DNA of 64,000 bases from Sabethes cyaneus (GCF_943734655.1 NC_071355.1:205097939-205161938), one strand, 5' to 3'; counted from the stretch's first letter, positions 22,680 to 34,209 are shown. The notes: generated by a model not told the origin, from the letters alone. Numbers and translations: made by a program.

Positions 22680-24645
22680 GAGTGCCATCCTAGGCACGCC
22701 AGTACCCAAATCGTCCACCACAGTAAAACCCTGATTATCCGCCATTTCCTGCTTCCAATTCAAGCAAAAGTTCCGCTACCGAACACCAGACCGCGTGAAC
22801 ATCAATTTCATCTCTGCCATCAACTACTATGTCCTAGTTTCCCCTCCAAACCGAACGCTCAATTAGATTTCGCTCTCTCTGGAGCCTGAATTCCGTCCGA
22901 CCAGCGACGATGACGACGAGCATACATTAGCTACCAGGATACACTGAAGTTCAAGAGCAAACGTCAACCGCAATCGGCCGAGTGGTGCGCATGTCCGGGA
23001 AAGCGTGGAGTCTCGTGTGGTTCAACTAATTCTCACCTCATCGTCAGCAGCAGCAGCAGCAGCAGCAGCAGTAGCGAAGCCGGCAAACCGGTTCGCTGCG
23101 TTGCTTGGGCTAGGACTAGGACCGAGGGTTTCGTAACACGGACGACGGCACAGAACCAGACTGAAATCGGTCACATCGGATGAATTCCGTCACTACTGGC
23201 TTGTGTTGTCATTGAACGTCGGAGAACGGTTTGCCAGCTGGATCGTTGTTGTTGTTGCTCTTGTTGAGAGAAACCACTTTTTTTTGTTTTTCCGGTGTGA
23301 GAGTTTCTCCGGAAGAGAGTCGGGATTCGGGATCCTTGCCAATGCTTGGAATGATTTGCTAATAAATTTTCCAGATTTTCAGTTCTGCCTTGACGCTGAT
23401 TCGGAGCACTCCTGTGTGGGTCAACCGGTTCGCGATTGAAGACGGTCAGATCAGAGTTAGTTCTTCCGTGCTGCCAGCCTGTTCGTTGGTGTGGCTTTCG
23501 CGCGATCTAGGATACTTTGTTCGCCCCACACATCCACGCCATCGGCATCATCGGTAGGATGCTGTGCGGCAGGCTTTAAATTTCGATGGATTATTGTGGA
23601 TTAATGTTGTTGGTTGGTTGGTTGAATTTTTGTTGAAAAATTGTGATTGAGAACAAATCGGTTTGTGAAGTGATTGCAGCAAAGCTAATTAACATAAAAA
23701 ATTGCTAGATGAGGCGCTCGTTAAAATACCATTAGCGTGGGATGTTGCTGCGGTAACAGGCTGGTATTCAAGTGTGGCTTTAACGCCTGCCGAGCTGACC
23801 GCTTCCGTTTGTGGTGCAGGATTTTGCGAAGGAAGCTAAAGGGAAATTGCTCGTCTGCGGAATTATATCGATGGGAAGATATTTATCAGGTGTGAGAGAA
23901 TTACAAGAGAATTGTGAGATGAACTACTGCCGTTCCGGCTTTCCTATGTCCGCGAAGAAAAGGTTCGTGCGATGGCATGTAGTGGAATAGCTAAAGGAGA
24001 ATCGTAAATCTTGCCGTTTGCATTAGGCTCTAGCACGGAGCAGTGACAGGATAAATCATGATCTAAGGCATGGAGGTGAAACTGTTTGCCTCGAGATTGG
24101 AAAGACTTTCCTCGGTGAATGCACGAGAAGACTGAGGAGAGCTCGTAAAGTGACATGACATAAAGTTTTCGTGTGGGTTTCGATAATAAAATAACCCGAA
24201 AAGCTAGTCCCTTACGTAAAGTTGAAAAGGGTAACACCTCTCCGGAGTGTATGGGAGAGTGCGATAAAAAATGTAATCATTGAAGAGCAATTTTAAAGGA
24301 CCGTACTGCCGACAGTGATTTTGGCTGGTGTAAAAGATTGTTAGTGTTTTTCTTAACGGATCAGTGGATTTTGTGTTAATGGTTGCAACCGGTGTGTGAA
24401 TGAAACGTGAAATATCCACAGTATTGTTATTCGCGTTGCTCGGAAAGGTCACTCAAGCAAGAAAATGATTGTAAATCCAATCAACCGACCGAGAAGCGAA
24501 AACGGAAGTGAAACAAACCAATTAGCAGTAATTTTTCACCAAAATGGATTAATAAGCCCTAGTGAGTAGGGACAGTGACTGCAATCCCTTCGTATAACCT
24601 TTTCCGGAATGGAAGGATCTTTCTTCTGATTTTGTTACAGGTACG
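22680..24645 (+). other. Possible non-coding 5' exon / promoter-proximal region
   Basis: This stretch is GC-balanced and lacks visible transposon similarity. It contains a (CAG)9 run at 23,045-23,071 and Gly/Gln-type triplet tracts. It has many short frames but no long one, as in long insect 5' UTRs. A good splice-donor context (TTACAG|GTACGC) lies at 24,641. No TATA or initiator could be fixed with confidence. This is an inference from composition. Confidence 0.2.
23045..23071. repeat. (CAG)9 microsatellite
   Basis: Nine perfect CAG triplets, directly visible, in a GC-rich context. Confidence 0.9.
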
Positions 24646-25580
24646 CATCTGCTCGGCAGGTTTGTTTATGGAACCACAGACGAGTGAGTTCAAATAAGTG
24701 GACCTGCAATATAATGTACATTTAATTAATTCAACATTGAAACTGTTTGGTTACGGCCGAGAACCTAATGATTTTATAATTTATGTTTCATTTAGTAGAC
24801 AGTTATATTATTCAGCAGGTAAAGCGGGTATTCCATCCGCAATCCTAAAACCAAATCCCCGCAATCTGAAATGAAAGAGATTTTTCCCAAAATGCCATTA
24901 ATCGTGGATCGTACCTACGCTTTGTTGAAATTGAGCAGCATATATATATTTTTTACGATAAAAGATTATTTCCGTATACACCTCCACTTCCAGTTCCCCC
25001 ACAGTCCTCCCCTTCGTTATTGGATGTTGTGTTACGAGCATTGTAAACCCCCGAATACAGCAAACGAGGGGCGGCCTTTGTGAAATGAGCATTTTCTGTC
25101 CGAACACACACACACGCAGTCAGTGCGCTTCCGTGCCTCCCTGTGGAGCCCAACCGGCCGTGAAGTGGCCTTCTGGTTGGAGCCAGAGCCAGCAGGTAAA
25201 ATAAACTTGCTGAATACACACCGAGCGGCCGTAGCATTTTTATATCACACATTGTTAGCATGATTGTTTTGGGACCGTGTTATTTCATGGGTGCCGCTCG
25301 TTTCACGATGAGGGACGATTTCATGACTTTTATGTGGATCATCTGGAAATCAGATTTATTGGCTTTTGTGACATTAACTTTGGGGCTGGCAAATCATACG
25401 GGTGCGAATATTCGGATGGAGGAGATCGTGATTACACACATTATCGTGAGAAGCTGAGCCGGTTGAAAATGAACAGTTTTTTTCCTTTTGGTACTGAAAT
25501 TGACCCCCATAAATGTAGTGTCGATAAAAAATGATATTTAGTAGAATATAAAAATAATATATTGAACCATCTGTAGCGTT
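24645..25580. other. Unassigned sequence
   Basis: Mixed composition. A short (CA)n-like run lies near 25,107. No gene, RNA or repeat partner was recognised. Confidence 0.45.
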
Positions 25581-25589
25581 AATTTATTT

Positions 25590-26420
25590 ATGAAGATCAA
25601 GATGCCTACATTTTAGCTCTTTACACGGACTTTAGCGAGACATTTGATCGTATTGGTAATGCTTTTTTTTTAAATTGCAAAAAGTTTGAACTGACCCATG
25701 GCTCCTGAAATAGCTTGAACTGTATTAGCCAAATTGCCGACAAATAATTTGTAATGGAAGGTCAGATCCAGTTCAAGTCATTTCTGATATCCCACAAGGT
25801 TCTCATTTCGGATTCCTTTTTTTTATTTGGTACATAAACGACGCTTCCTTAATTCTCAAACAAGTTAAAGTGCTAGATTAGAAACTCTTTTTGGAAACTA
25901 AAATTAGAGAAGACATCGATGTATTCCTGAATAAAATACTGTAGTCCCATCTTGTTCAGTCCTTGAGAAGATGTCCATTTTGCCTTCTTGTCCTCAAAAA
26001 TCATGGTAGAAGCTAAGTGAACAGTATAAAAACTATATTGCCATCCGTGATATGAACTTTAATAGGATCCAAATGTTGTCAAAATATCGTGAGAATCAAA
26101 TTAAATCGATTCCAAACTGTGCGAAATGTATGATTAATTTATTTAGCCTAATTCGCCCCTCAATACATATTAAAACCTAATTAAAGCGATTAGAACTAAC
26201 TCAAATACCTGGGAATACATTCGAATAGTACTAATTCAATTGAAAAACGTCAAAAAAGTTGAATACCATCGAATTGACAAGCGATCCATATTTCCTGTAC
26301 CTCATCTAGATCCACAAAAATTGCTTTCAACTGCTCTCCAAAGTTATCCTGGAAAGGAAAACAACTTGAATAGCTTGAAAACTATTAATAATAAACATAG
26401 CCAATATTTAAATTGCTGAG
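25590..26420 (+). pseudogene. Highly degenerate non-LTR reverse transcriptase
   Basis: Translation in shifting frames gives LYTDFSETFDRI, then VISDIPQGSHFGF and a YINDASLILKQ block: the catalytic, PQG and YXDD-proximal regions of a CR1/Jockey-type RT. Numerous stops and frameshifts are present. A diverged C-terminal region probably continues to about 26,400 (SNTWEYIRIV-like). This is an old, inactive copy. Confidence 0.6.
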
Positions 26421-26714
26421 TGCCTTAGTGGAATTACAAATATGAGTTTAAAAAGATGTTTTCCTTTTGATTTTTTTTTGGCTCACGTATTATTGTTTTC
26501 CTAAAGAGTAAAATTACTCTCAAAAAGAATTTCAAATAGCATTTAGAAAAATTTTAAGGTAATCTTTAGGAAGGTTTGATTAACTTTTCATTGAGCGTAA
26601 GTTGTACTTGCAACGATCTTAAGCATGAAATCTAACTCATCATTTTGATACTTTGATGCTGCCCTGATTCATATCATCAAAGTATATTCTGCCCGGTGTA
26701 TTTCACTATTGCTG

Positions 26715-26930
26715 AGCTGCAATGAGCTGCAACAGACGTTGGTCTAAATGGCCAGTCGTCGTATGTTCGAATCTCGGCTGGGAGAGGCTGTTAGAGTCAA
26801 TAGGATCGTAGCACTGACCCTGCTCTGTCCTGTATTCTAACAGCTGGTTACGAAGTCTGTCGTATAAAAACAGAAGGTCAAATTTCGATAACGGAATTAG
26901 CACCCAGGCTTTGCTTGGCTTTGAGCTGCC
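26715..26930 (+). mobile_element. tRNA-derived SINE (family 1), copy 1
   Basis: A tRNA-like head with a box B motif (TGTTCGAATCTCGGCTGGGA) is followed by a conserved body: GTCAATAGGATCGTAGCAC, TCCTGTATTCTAACAGCTGG, TTAGCACCCAGGCTTTGCTT. Copies lie at 38,918-39,128 (minus), 54,512-54,722 (plus) and a fragment at 40,476-40,545. It is not a functional tRNA gene, since no full cloverleaf is seen. Confidence 0.7.
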
Positions 26931-27104
26931 ATGAACAAGGCACGACAATTAGTTCACAGTAACCAGTCCATGTATGTCTGTGTCGTCTGTGTTTGGGAGA
27001 GATGAGACATTCTGCCAGAATAGAACCCCAAAGAAAACTCCACATAACTCTTCAAAACAAATTGAAAATTTGATTTGAAAATTTTAAATAAATTATCCAA
27101 TCTA

Positions 27105-28028
27105 ACGGGTGGCAACTAAAATTTTGGAATTTTTTCGCGGCCCTTATGCTCAACAACAAACGCGCTCAGAGAGAAATGAGAGTATGTATCTGTTAGCTCT
27201 CTCTTTCCTCTTTTTGTCAATATTTTTTGTTTTGTTTATGCTTGCCCAGTTGTGCTAAAAATGGCGTCGAAACAAGAAGCATTTCGGGAGCGTGTTGTAC
27301 ACTTCTACGAACTGCAACAAAAATCTCGGCAAAAAGTATACGATACAACATTGAAAAAGCAAATATGTTGCGGCTTCGACTGTTTACCATATCCTAAGAT
27401 GCCTAACAACTATTCGCAAGCAAGGTAGTGGAAGACCAGCCAAAATTATGGACGCAGAAGGACATCGTTCTCTTTCTCGTTTCTTCAACAACAAGCACTC
27501 TGGTTTGGCTATCAATTAAGATGCACCAGACGAATGTTTGAAGAAAATTTTGATCCCGTTTCTACAAAAACATTATGCAGATGGACAATACGTGTTTTGG
27601 CCGGATAGAGCATCATCTTACTACGCCAAAAAACACAACCGTTCCTGAATACACATTCGATCCCATTTTTACCCAAAAGTCACAACCCGAAAAATCTGTC
27701 TCAGTGCGCCCAATCGAAGATTTATTCGGGATTTGGAGTTTCTTGGTGTATAAAAATAACTGGAGAGCCACGAATTGCAAACAGTTGATTGGTAGAATCA
27801 AGAGATGCATTCGCAAAGTTGACATGACGGCCGTACAACGCTCCTGTTTGGACATCAAACGGAAGTTTCGCCGAACAGCCGATTACGGACCGTTTTCAAA
27901 TGTAGACTAATTTTTTTTCAACAATGGATAATGTATCTTTTATTTCGGTAAATCAGATATTCTTCGTGTATCTTTGCCTTTTCTTGACAGCTTGAGAAAA
28001 AAAATCCAAAATTTTAGTTGCCACCCGT
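27105..28028 (+). mobile_element. Deleted Tc1/mariner element, DD37-type spacing, TSD TA
   Basis: Perfect terminal inverted repeats start ACGGGTGGCAACTAAAATTT and extend about 25 bases; TA flanks both ends. A transposase starts at ATG 27,261 (MASKQEAFRERVVHFYE). Its C-terminal half reads FWPDRASS, then in another frame PIEDLFGIW and NNWRATNCKQLIGRIK. The two aspartates (27,604 and 27,719) are about 38 codons apart once a one-base shift is allowed, giving a DD37D-like spacing. The 924-bp length, against about 1.3 kb for complete relatives, indicates an internal deletion that removed much of the first catalytic region. It is inactive but could be mobilised in trans. Confidence 0.8.
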
Positions 28029-28689
28029 TAGTTACCTCGATGGAGGCTTAGAATGAAGGCCGTTGGTCTCCTCAGAACTACTGTACTCTGGTTGGCAGTT
28101 TAGCCTGAATTTCAAGATTGAGAATAAAGCTAACGTCCGCAATCTGATACCTATTTTCCAGAGTATCCATATCCAGCAGATAGGGTAGGTCTTTATATTA
28201 AATTGAACGATTTTTTCCGTACCGTTTCCAATTTATTCATGTATGTTGCATACATTGGCATGTGGAGGCCAATTGCATACATGTCAGTTCATGGGATAAT
28301 TTCTCAGCAAACCACAGATGACCACTTACGATTTCGGATCGCGAATATTAACGCCAAGTTCAATTTAACAAAACTTTATTGAACAATCGAATCGATTATA
28401 ACTGGATGAAGGACCGGTCCCTCTCGCATCTAACTGAGTACTGAATGTAATGTCTTTTATGATGATGTGCGAGGGCCGACCAATACTCCCGCTGAATCAG
28501 CTCCTTCATTTTTCTTGATCCGCCCTTGCCCTTGCTCGTGAATTTGTCGAATAAAGTTACCGTAACAAAGGAAAATTTGTCACTTTAATCAGTTGAAAGG
28601 ATTGCTCTAGAAAAATTCTAGAAAAATCAACTTTTTAGGCCTCTCAACTGTATATTACCCCTTAATATGCTAATACCCCACTCTGGCCA

Positions 28690-29036
28690 AACATATTTAT
28701 TGCTATTCACCAATTAAAACCAATTAATCAAAGTGAACAGTGAGTTACAGAACAGAAACGATTACTGATTGGTTTTCATGTTAAAATGCAGCTGGAATAA
28801 TTTGGCTTGAAATTGAGATTGACTAATCGAATAAATTTATTACAATAGATCAACTATACTGGTCGCAGTAATGAGTCCACACCTGGAAAAAAAATCGAAT
28901 AAATTTATTTTGTTTGAACAACTGGTTTTCAAAAACTTCATTTTGATTTTGATGGCGCGTGAATTTTGGCCACTTATCATTCCAATATACATGATAAAAT
29001 TTCATGCGCATAAGCTGCATAATTACGGAAACTGGT
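28690..29036 (+). repeat. Internal fragment of the CCCAAGTAAC element family
   Basis: Blocks AAATTGAGATTGACTAA, GGCGCG(T/C)TGA and ATGATAAAATT(T)CATGCGC parallel 14,380-14,530 in the same order. It is interrupted by the SINE stub at 28,842-28,894 and directly followed by the Helitron-like element. Confidence 0.55.
28842..28894 (+). mobile_element. 53-bp 5'-truncated SINE stub with 15-bp TSD
   Basis: ACAATAGATCAAC...GGTCGCAGTAATGAGTCCA plus an A-tail matches the 3' end of the SINE at 54,891-55,351. The 15-mer TCGAATAAATTTATT flanks it on both sides (28,827-28,841 and 28,895-28,909). The target is the CCCAAGTAAC-type element. This is clear evidence of target-primed insertion of a severely truncated copy. 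Confidence 0.85.
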
Positions 29037-30300
29037 AAAAATCTTATATATAAAAATGGATTTCTGACTGTCTGTCTGTCTGTCGGGATGTTCTTTATAG
29101 AATCAAACACTACTGTACCAATCGGCGTGAAAATTTACATGGAGAGGTTTTTGGAGCCAGGAGAGGTTTTAGTGATGGTTAGAGACCCCTCCCCGCACTA
29201 AGAGGGGGACTCCCATACAAATGAAACACAAATTTCTGCATAACTCGAGAACTAATCAAGCAAATAGAACAAAATTTGGCATATGGGTGTTTTTGGTGAC
29301 AAGAATTTATTCTATGGTAAATTGGTACCCCCCCCACTCTATAGCAGGGGAATTAAGACTCCTCTCCCCTTTAAGAGGAGGGGCTTCCATACAAATGAAA
29401 TACAAATTTCCTCATAACTCGAGAACTAATCAAGCAAATGGAACAAAATTTGGCATGTGAAAGTTTTCGAGAGCAAGAATATTTTCTATGGTGAATTAGG
29501 ACCCCTCCCCATTTTGAGAGGAGGGGCTCCTATACAAACGAAACACAAATTTCCTCATAATTTGAGTACTAATCAAGCAAATGGAACCAAACTTGGCATG
29601 CAGGGCTTTTAGGAAGCAGAAATGTTTTCTATGATGAATTAAGACCCCTCCCCTGTTTATGAAGGGGGGGCTCCAATACAAATGAAATTCAAATTTCCTT
29701 ATAAGGGCATTGCAAATCATATTTAAAGTTTTTGTCACCCCCCCCCCCCCTTGGAAATTGGCTTGAAAAATCGGGGGCCAAAAAAATAATTTGTAGGATA
29801 TGAGTCAAATTTCTTTTTATAAAATCAATTGTCTGTGGGCTCTACAGTCTGAAAAACTCGAAAAATGAGTCTCCGAGTTGAATTAACGCTTCTAGCACGA
29901 AACAGAAATCGAAATTCGAACAATGGAATTTCCGAAAATCGTCCAAAAAAATTTTCCTTCGTTTTTGTCTCTTTTCGTATATTTTTGCATAGAAAATAAT
30001 AACGTATATATTATAAGCAAGAATAGATTCGGTTTTCACGTTTAAACCTTAAATAAAAATTCTTATGTTTTTTTTCGCCCCCCCCCCCCCCCCTTCAGTG
30101 GCCGAACACCGGAAGAACAAAAACTTTATAAAATATTTGTAATGGCCTAACTTGAGAACTAATCAAGCAAATGGAACCAAATTTGGCATGTGGGAGATTA
30201 TGGAGTCTTGAATTTATTTTATGATAGTTAGAGACCTCGCACCCCTGTGGTAGGGGGATATGGACTCTCATACAAATAAAACAGAAATTTGACTTCCGTT
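29037..30300 (+). mobile_element. Helitron-like repeat with ~125-bp monomers
   Basis: Begins ATCTTATATATAAAAATGG, followed by a short CTGT run (29,068-29,083). At least five monomers follow, each with a CCCCTCCCC tract, a CATACAAATGAAA block and ACTAATCAAGCAAATGGAAC. An insertion at 29,704-30,147 splits one monomer. It is non-coding. The copy at 10,729-11,600 is in the opposite orientation. Confidence 0.55.
29704..30147. mobile_element. TA-flanked MITE with two poly-C blocks
   Basis: Terminal inverted repeats (A)GGGCATTGCAAAT and its diverged partner (GGCCATTACAAAT reversed), with AAAGTTTTTGT just inside each end. TA flanks both sides, and excision restores the monomer sequence TTATAACTTGAG. 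It carries one long C run near each end (about 29,739-29,752 and 30,079-30,093). No coding potential. Confidence 0.75.
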
Positions 30301-30329
30301 CCGTCTCCTTTTGTTATATCGCCATTGAA

Positions 30330-30428
30330 GTGTCAATCGAGGGACTGCTTCCATCTGTCGACCACCTCACGCTCGTTTGCGACTAGATTTCCTTCCTCGT
30401 CCCTACACATATTAGGCTTCGGAATGTA
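30330..30428 (-). pseudogene. RTE-like pol fragment, distal part
   Basis: The minus strand reads YIPKPNMCRDEEGNLVANER and EVVDRWKQS, the linker between endonuclease and reverse transcriptase in mosquito RTE-like elements. It is continuous with 30,962-31,190 once the MITE and one TA are removed. Confidence 0.75.
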
Positions 30429-30961
30429 GGGTAAATTAACCATTAGTGGACCAGTTAGTACTTGAGTAGTTTTCTTCCACGAATTATTTTAAACTGGTAA
30501 CGCTAAACATGCAACCGATGGCACTTACAATACGAGTCACTTTTTGAGTTTTGATTAAAGCTAAAAAAAATATCAATTTATGTTGAAAATCTCTATATTT
30601 TACACATTCCTTAAAACAGATTGGAATGTCCGTTTTCCTTTAATGGACCTTGTGGTTTACCATCGTACAGCGGCCGGGTCCATTATAGCAATTCTAGTGT
30701 ATTTTACATGGAGAGGGTCCACTAATGGCGACATCTTTTGCGTTGTTAACCTATAATGGACCCTCACTTGTTGAAAATGTCGATTTTAAGGCATTAATCA
30801 TTGAATGCAACTAAATCTTTATAAACTAGAATGAGTGGTATGTTTAGTACTTTCTGTTTCATGTCATATTTTCTCGGAAATAAGTAGCACAAGCTAATAA
30901 ACGCCGAAACTGTACCCGAGGTCCATTATAGGTAAAGGGTCCACTATAGGATAACTTACCC
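30429..30961. mobile_element. 533-bp TA-flanked MITE inserted in RTE
   Basis: Ends GGGTAAATTAACCATTAG on the left and the diverged complement GGATAACTTACCC on the right; TA flanks both. Internal sub-terminal repeats carry a TGGACC core several times (for example 30,448, 30,651, 30,714, 30,769 and 30,927). Non-coding. It is reminiscent of Tc1/pogo-type MITEs by its TA target. Confidence 0.75.
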
Positions 30962-31190
30962 TATTTTCTTTTCAAGTTTCATTCACCTTATTATAGAACA
31001 TGCGCGGCTTGTTAGCCCGGAATAGTTGTTCTAGCCCTTTAGATCTCTGTCCTTCTTCTGACGCTTTTTTATTCTCAGGATCGTGGTGAACTCATTCCGC
31101 GTTCGTCGATACTTGGCCAAATTCTCCCTCGTGGCAATGCTTAAATAGTTTTTCCAACCTTTTTACCGCTCCATCACTTGTTGGTCCAGT
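30962..31190 (-). pseudogene. RTE-like pol fragment, proximal part
   Basis: Minus-strand translation in shifting frames gives ATRENLAKYRRTRNEFTTI, then RIKKRQKKDRDLKG, then LFRANKPRMFYNKVNET. This is the region between the endonuclease and the RT. Stops and frameshifts are present. Confidence 0.65.
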
Positions 31191-32560
31191 CATTAACATT
31201 AAATGTTACGCATTCTGTTCGTGATTTTGCCAAAAGAAATTGAGCATAAACATTGGAACAGTGCAAAACATCCAGAAGTGCCATAACATCAGAACCTACA
31301 AGAGACAACGAGCACCTAAAAGGACTTCTTCACAGGATATTTCCTCAAAGTAAAGGGCACGGATCCTGTATAACTGTCTCCCAAAAAAATCCGATCAATG
31401 TGTTTTAATGAACGAAAGTTTGGCAAGCAATCTACTCGTGTGGATTGAAAAGTTCTTCGTATTTCGCAACGGGCACGATCAATAGCGAAGAACACAGAAA
31501 TTAAACACACACAGGGCATTAAAAACTGACTTCTGTTCATCTACCGAAAGCACACACTTCCTGCATTGCCAAATTTAGCATCTGCTCACTATGCTGTTAT
31601 TGCGACTTTGACACTGCTCAGAAAAAAAAAATGATCTTGTTCATAAATGTCAAAACCTGCCAAACTGCCCAGAACTGCGGCACATTAAAAGAAATCAGGC
31701 TATAATCAAAAGGCATCTCAATAAGGACGGTAGAGAAGCTAACTTCGTTGAAAGTTTTAAGAAAATTTGGTCTGCAACAGTGCGAAAAGTTTCAGTGAAC
31801 GCAGTACAAACATCATAAAGGCCATCATCAGAAAAATCAGAACAATCTTCAAAAATAAGCAGTAAATCATGTATTTCACTTCTATCGATCTATTTTATCA
31901 TAATGTACAATCATTTTCATATCTAGAACCCAAACTTATGAGTTTAAATCACTCAAGTTACCATACTAGGCTTCAGTTTTAAACAAATCATATCGCTTTA
32001 TCGATGCAACAGATCGAAATAAAGGAATTTTCGCACACTTTTAAAGGCCCAGCCGAGTGCTAGTTTGCTCGGTTGGACAGTTTTGGTACTGTAGAACTCC
32101 AACTAGACAAGAGTCAGTAAAGTCGACTGAGTGTGCGCTTGAAAGCAAGTGACTCAACTACCAGTAAATGCCGTGTAAGTTTGTTTTGTTTTTGGTCCAT
32201 TTGCCCGGTATTTTTTCATTATTTTTTTAAATTCATTTACCCTAGCGAAGAAAGACTCCTTCAATGAAAAAAAAAGAAAAAAAGTTCAGTTCAAAGAACT
32301 GGCTGAGCTGATGAAAAACACTAGTATTTAGTGGATTCCAGTAAATGCGGCTCAGAATAAAATGGCGTAAATAGTTTATTTTGTTTTTCTTTTTTGCGTA
32401 TAAAAGTGAGACGAAATGTTCGACTCTATTTTTTATCTTTAATTTCAATTCTGGAAAGAAAGGAAGTGTCTGATGCGAAGACTCATTAATTGGATGAACT
32501 AGGAAATTACGGTGCCAAGTGGGGATTGCACAAAGCCTGTTTCGATTGGTACCCACATGT
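31190..32560. other. Unassigned AT-rich sequence
   Basis: No recognisable gene or repeat. Confidence 0.45.
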
Positions 32561-32700
32561 TTTACTCACTAAACTACTGCCGCCCGTTGTATTAGGTAGT
32601 CTAATACCTAGTTTTATTTTATACTCCCAATTCGCACCACGCACCATACACCACACACTCCTATGTGACGATATTGTATGTCTACTCTTTGTTTCTACCA
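32560..32700 (+). repeat. Short repeat shared with 56.6 kb
   Basis: ACTGCCGCCC, TATTAGGTAGTCTAATACCTAG and TTTTATTT...CAATT blocks parallel 56,618-56,700 in the same order. Class unknown. Confidence 0.45.
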
Positions 32701-33910
32701 CCGAGTAGATAGACTGTTATCTACTATCAGTGCGTTGCCGACACTCTCCCCAGCAAGTCCCGCGATTGAACCACCGCCGAATGTGCGTGTTCTTTTTTAT
32801 TTACTCGTATATCACTCTATACGCGGTCATGGCGTATACTATTTTGGAAAGAGAGAAAGTGTTTGATGCGAACAATGATTATTTGGATTTGGATGGATTT
32901 GAAAATTAGCCGGTATAAGCTAAAAGCTATATCAGATTGCTCTTGTTGCTAAATTCTTATCCCGAAACCAACTTATGGTGGGTGGAATGTGAAAATCATC
33001 CTACGCTCAGTTAAAGTACTGACTTTGAACCCATCAGTTTCAATGATATTTCATTCAAAGTATATTGTTTTCAGAGAAAAAGTGTCTTGGGAAAACGTAT
33101 TACGATTCTTAGGAAATATCAGGAAAAAATGTTTCACTGAATGCCACGAAACATCGCGCGGCAACAATGGCTGGCCGGGTGTTTCTCAACCTCTTCAATC
33201 TCAATTTTCCGGTATGTCATGTACCACAAGTACAGCCACTCAGTACAGTATGTAGCACCTGAGATAAAGGTGCTTGGAAGAAGAAGAAAAAAAAAAGAAG
33301 AAGGTAAGTGACACAATGAGAGCTACGATTTGCTCAAGTACTGCACAACACAAATACACTCAAACTAATGGACGCATAGAGACATCAGAACTCTTGCAGT
33401 GCAATGACACAACTTTCACAGCACAATTCCTATTGTATGTAAGGCGGAAAACCAGAACGACAAGTTCAGCTTGTATACTTACCGTCGTGTACATATGTGA
33501 CGTGTGAAGAAAATTCCAGTGAGAAACAGATAACATCCTGCTTCTGGAAGATAATCAGATAATAGTGTTATTCGTTTACGTAATTTATCTAGACATTGTT
33601 TCTGGGCACAATGCAAATAAATTGAAATTGAATTTAATCATAAGAATATTATGGCACCGACGGAATGAATTTTGCCTCACAACACAATTCACAATGAAAC
33701 CAACCACCCCATTCATTGTCCTGCAATGCACGCCGACTACATATGTTCAAATTGTATCGTATTCGGTACTGAAGCGAGCGAAACAAGCACACAAGACAAG
33801 ACAACCATTCAAGGGTGTAATGTTGGTCCATACGGGCTCGGGCGGCGTCTCGTTGGCTGGTTGCTTTTTTCGGTCGATCCAGTGTCAACGGGATACTTAG
33901 GTACCTAAAA
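32700..33910. other. Unassigned sequence
   Basis: No recognised feature apart from an A/G-rich tract at about 33,270-33,303 (GAAGAAGAAG...). Short ORFs have no motifs. Confidence 0.4.
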
Positions 33911-33918
33911 TTGTATCA

Positions 33919-34206
33919 ATGTTGACCTCGTACGATAAGGGACTTTACTGTTTGCTTGCCCACCGTCGTCCTAGCGCTGCGCTAGGATCCGGGTTGTTCT
34001 TTCCGATTGTGAAAGTAGGTAAGGTACCTAAGTTCAACGGAAAGTCAAAGTTTTTGCACGCCGCTCTGAACAAGCACTCGGTGCTGCCCCGCCAGGTCGG
34101 TAGGTACAAGTCGAACAAAAAAGTTTTCCGTAAACTTTTCCTCAATAATGGTGAGAAGGTGTGCATGTTGGACGTCCGGCACAGGGATTTTGTCAGCCAG
34201 GCTTAA
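33919..34206 (+). CDS. Hypothetical 95-residue basic protein
   Basis: An ATG-started frame with GC-rich third positions, unlike the surrounding AT-rich DNA. The C-terminal half is strongly basic (RQVGRYKSNKKVFRKLF and VRHRDFVSQA). No signal peptide or zinc motif is seen. A GTAGGTAAGG sequence inside it could be a splice donor, so the frame may be only part of an exon. Not recognised as any family, and it may be a chance ORF or a processed gene fragment. Confidence 0.25.
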   Translation: MLTSYDKGLYCLLAHRRPSAALGSGLFFPIVKVGKVPKFNGKSKFLHAALNKHSVLPRQVGRYKSNKKVFRKLFLNNGEKVCMLDVRHRDFVSQA

Positions 34207-34209
34207 TTA

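Noticed and set aside
26740..26770. tRNA gene at GTTCGAATCTC motifs (also 38.9, 54.5, 46.0 kb)
   Set aside because: Box B-like motifs occur in SINE heads; no full cloverleaf or acceptor stem could be paired.
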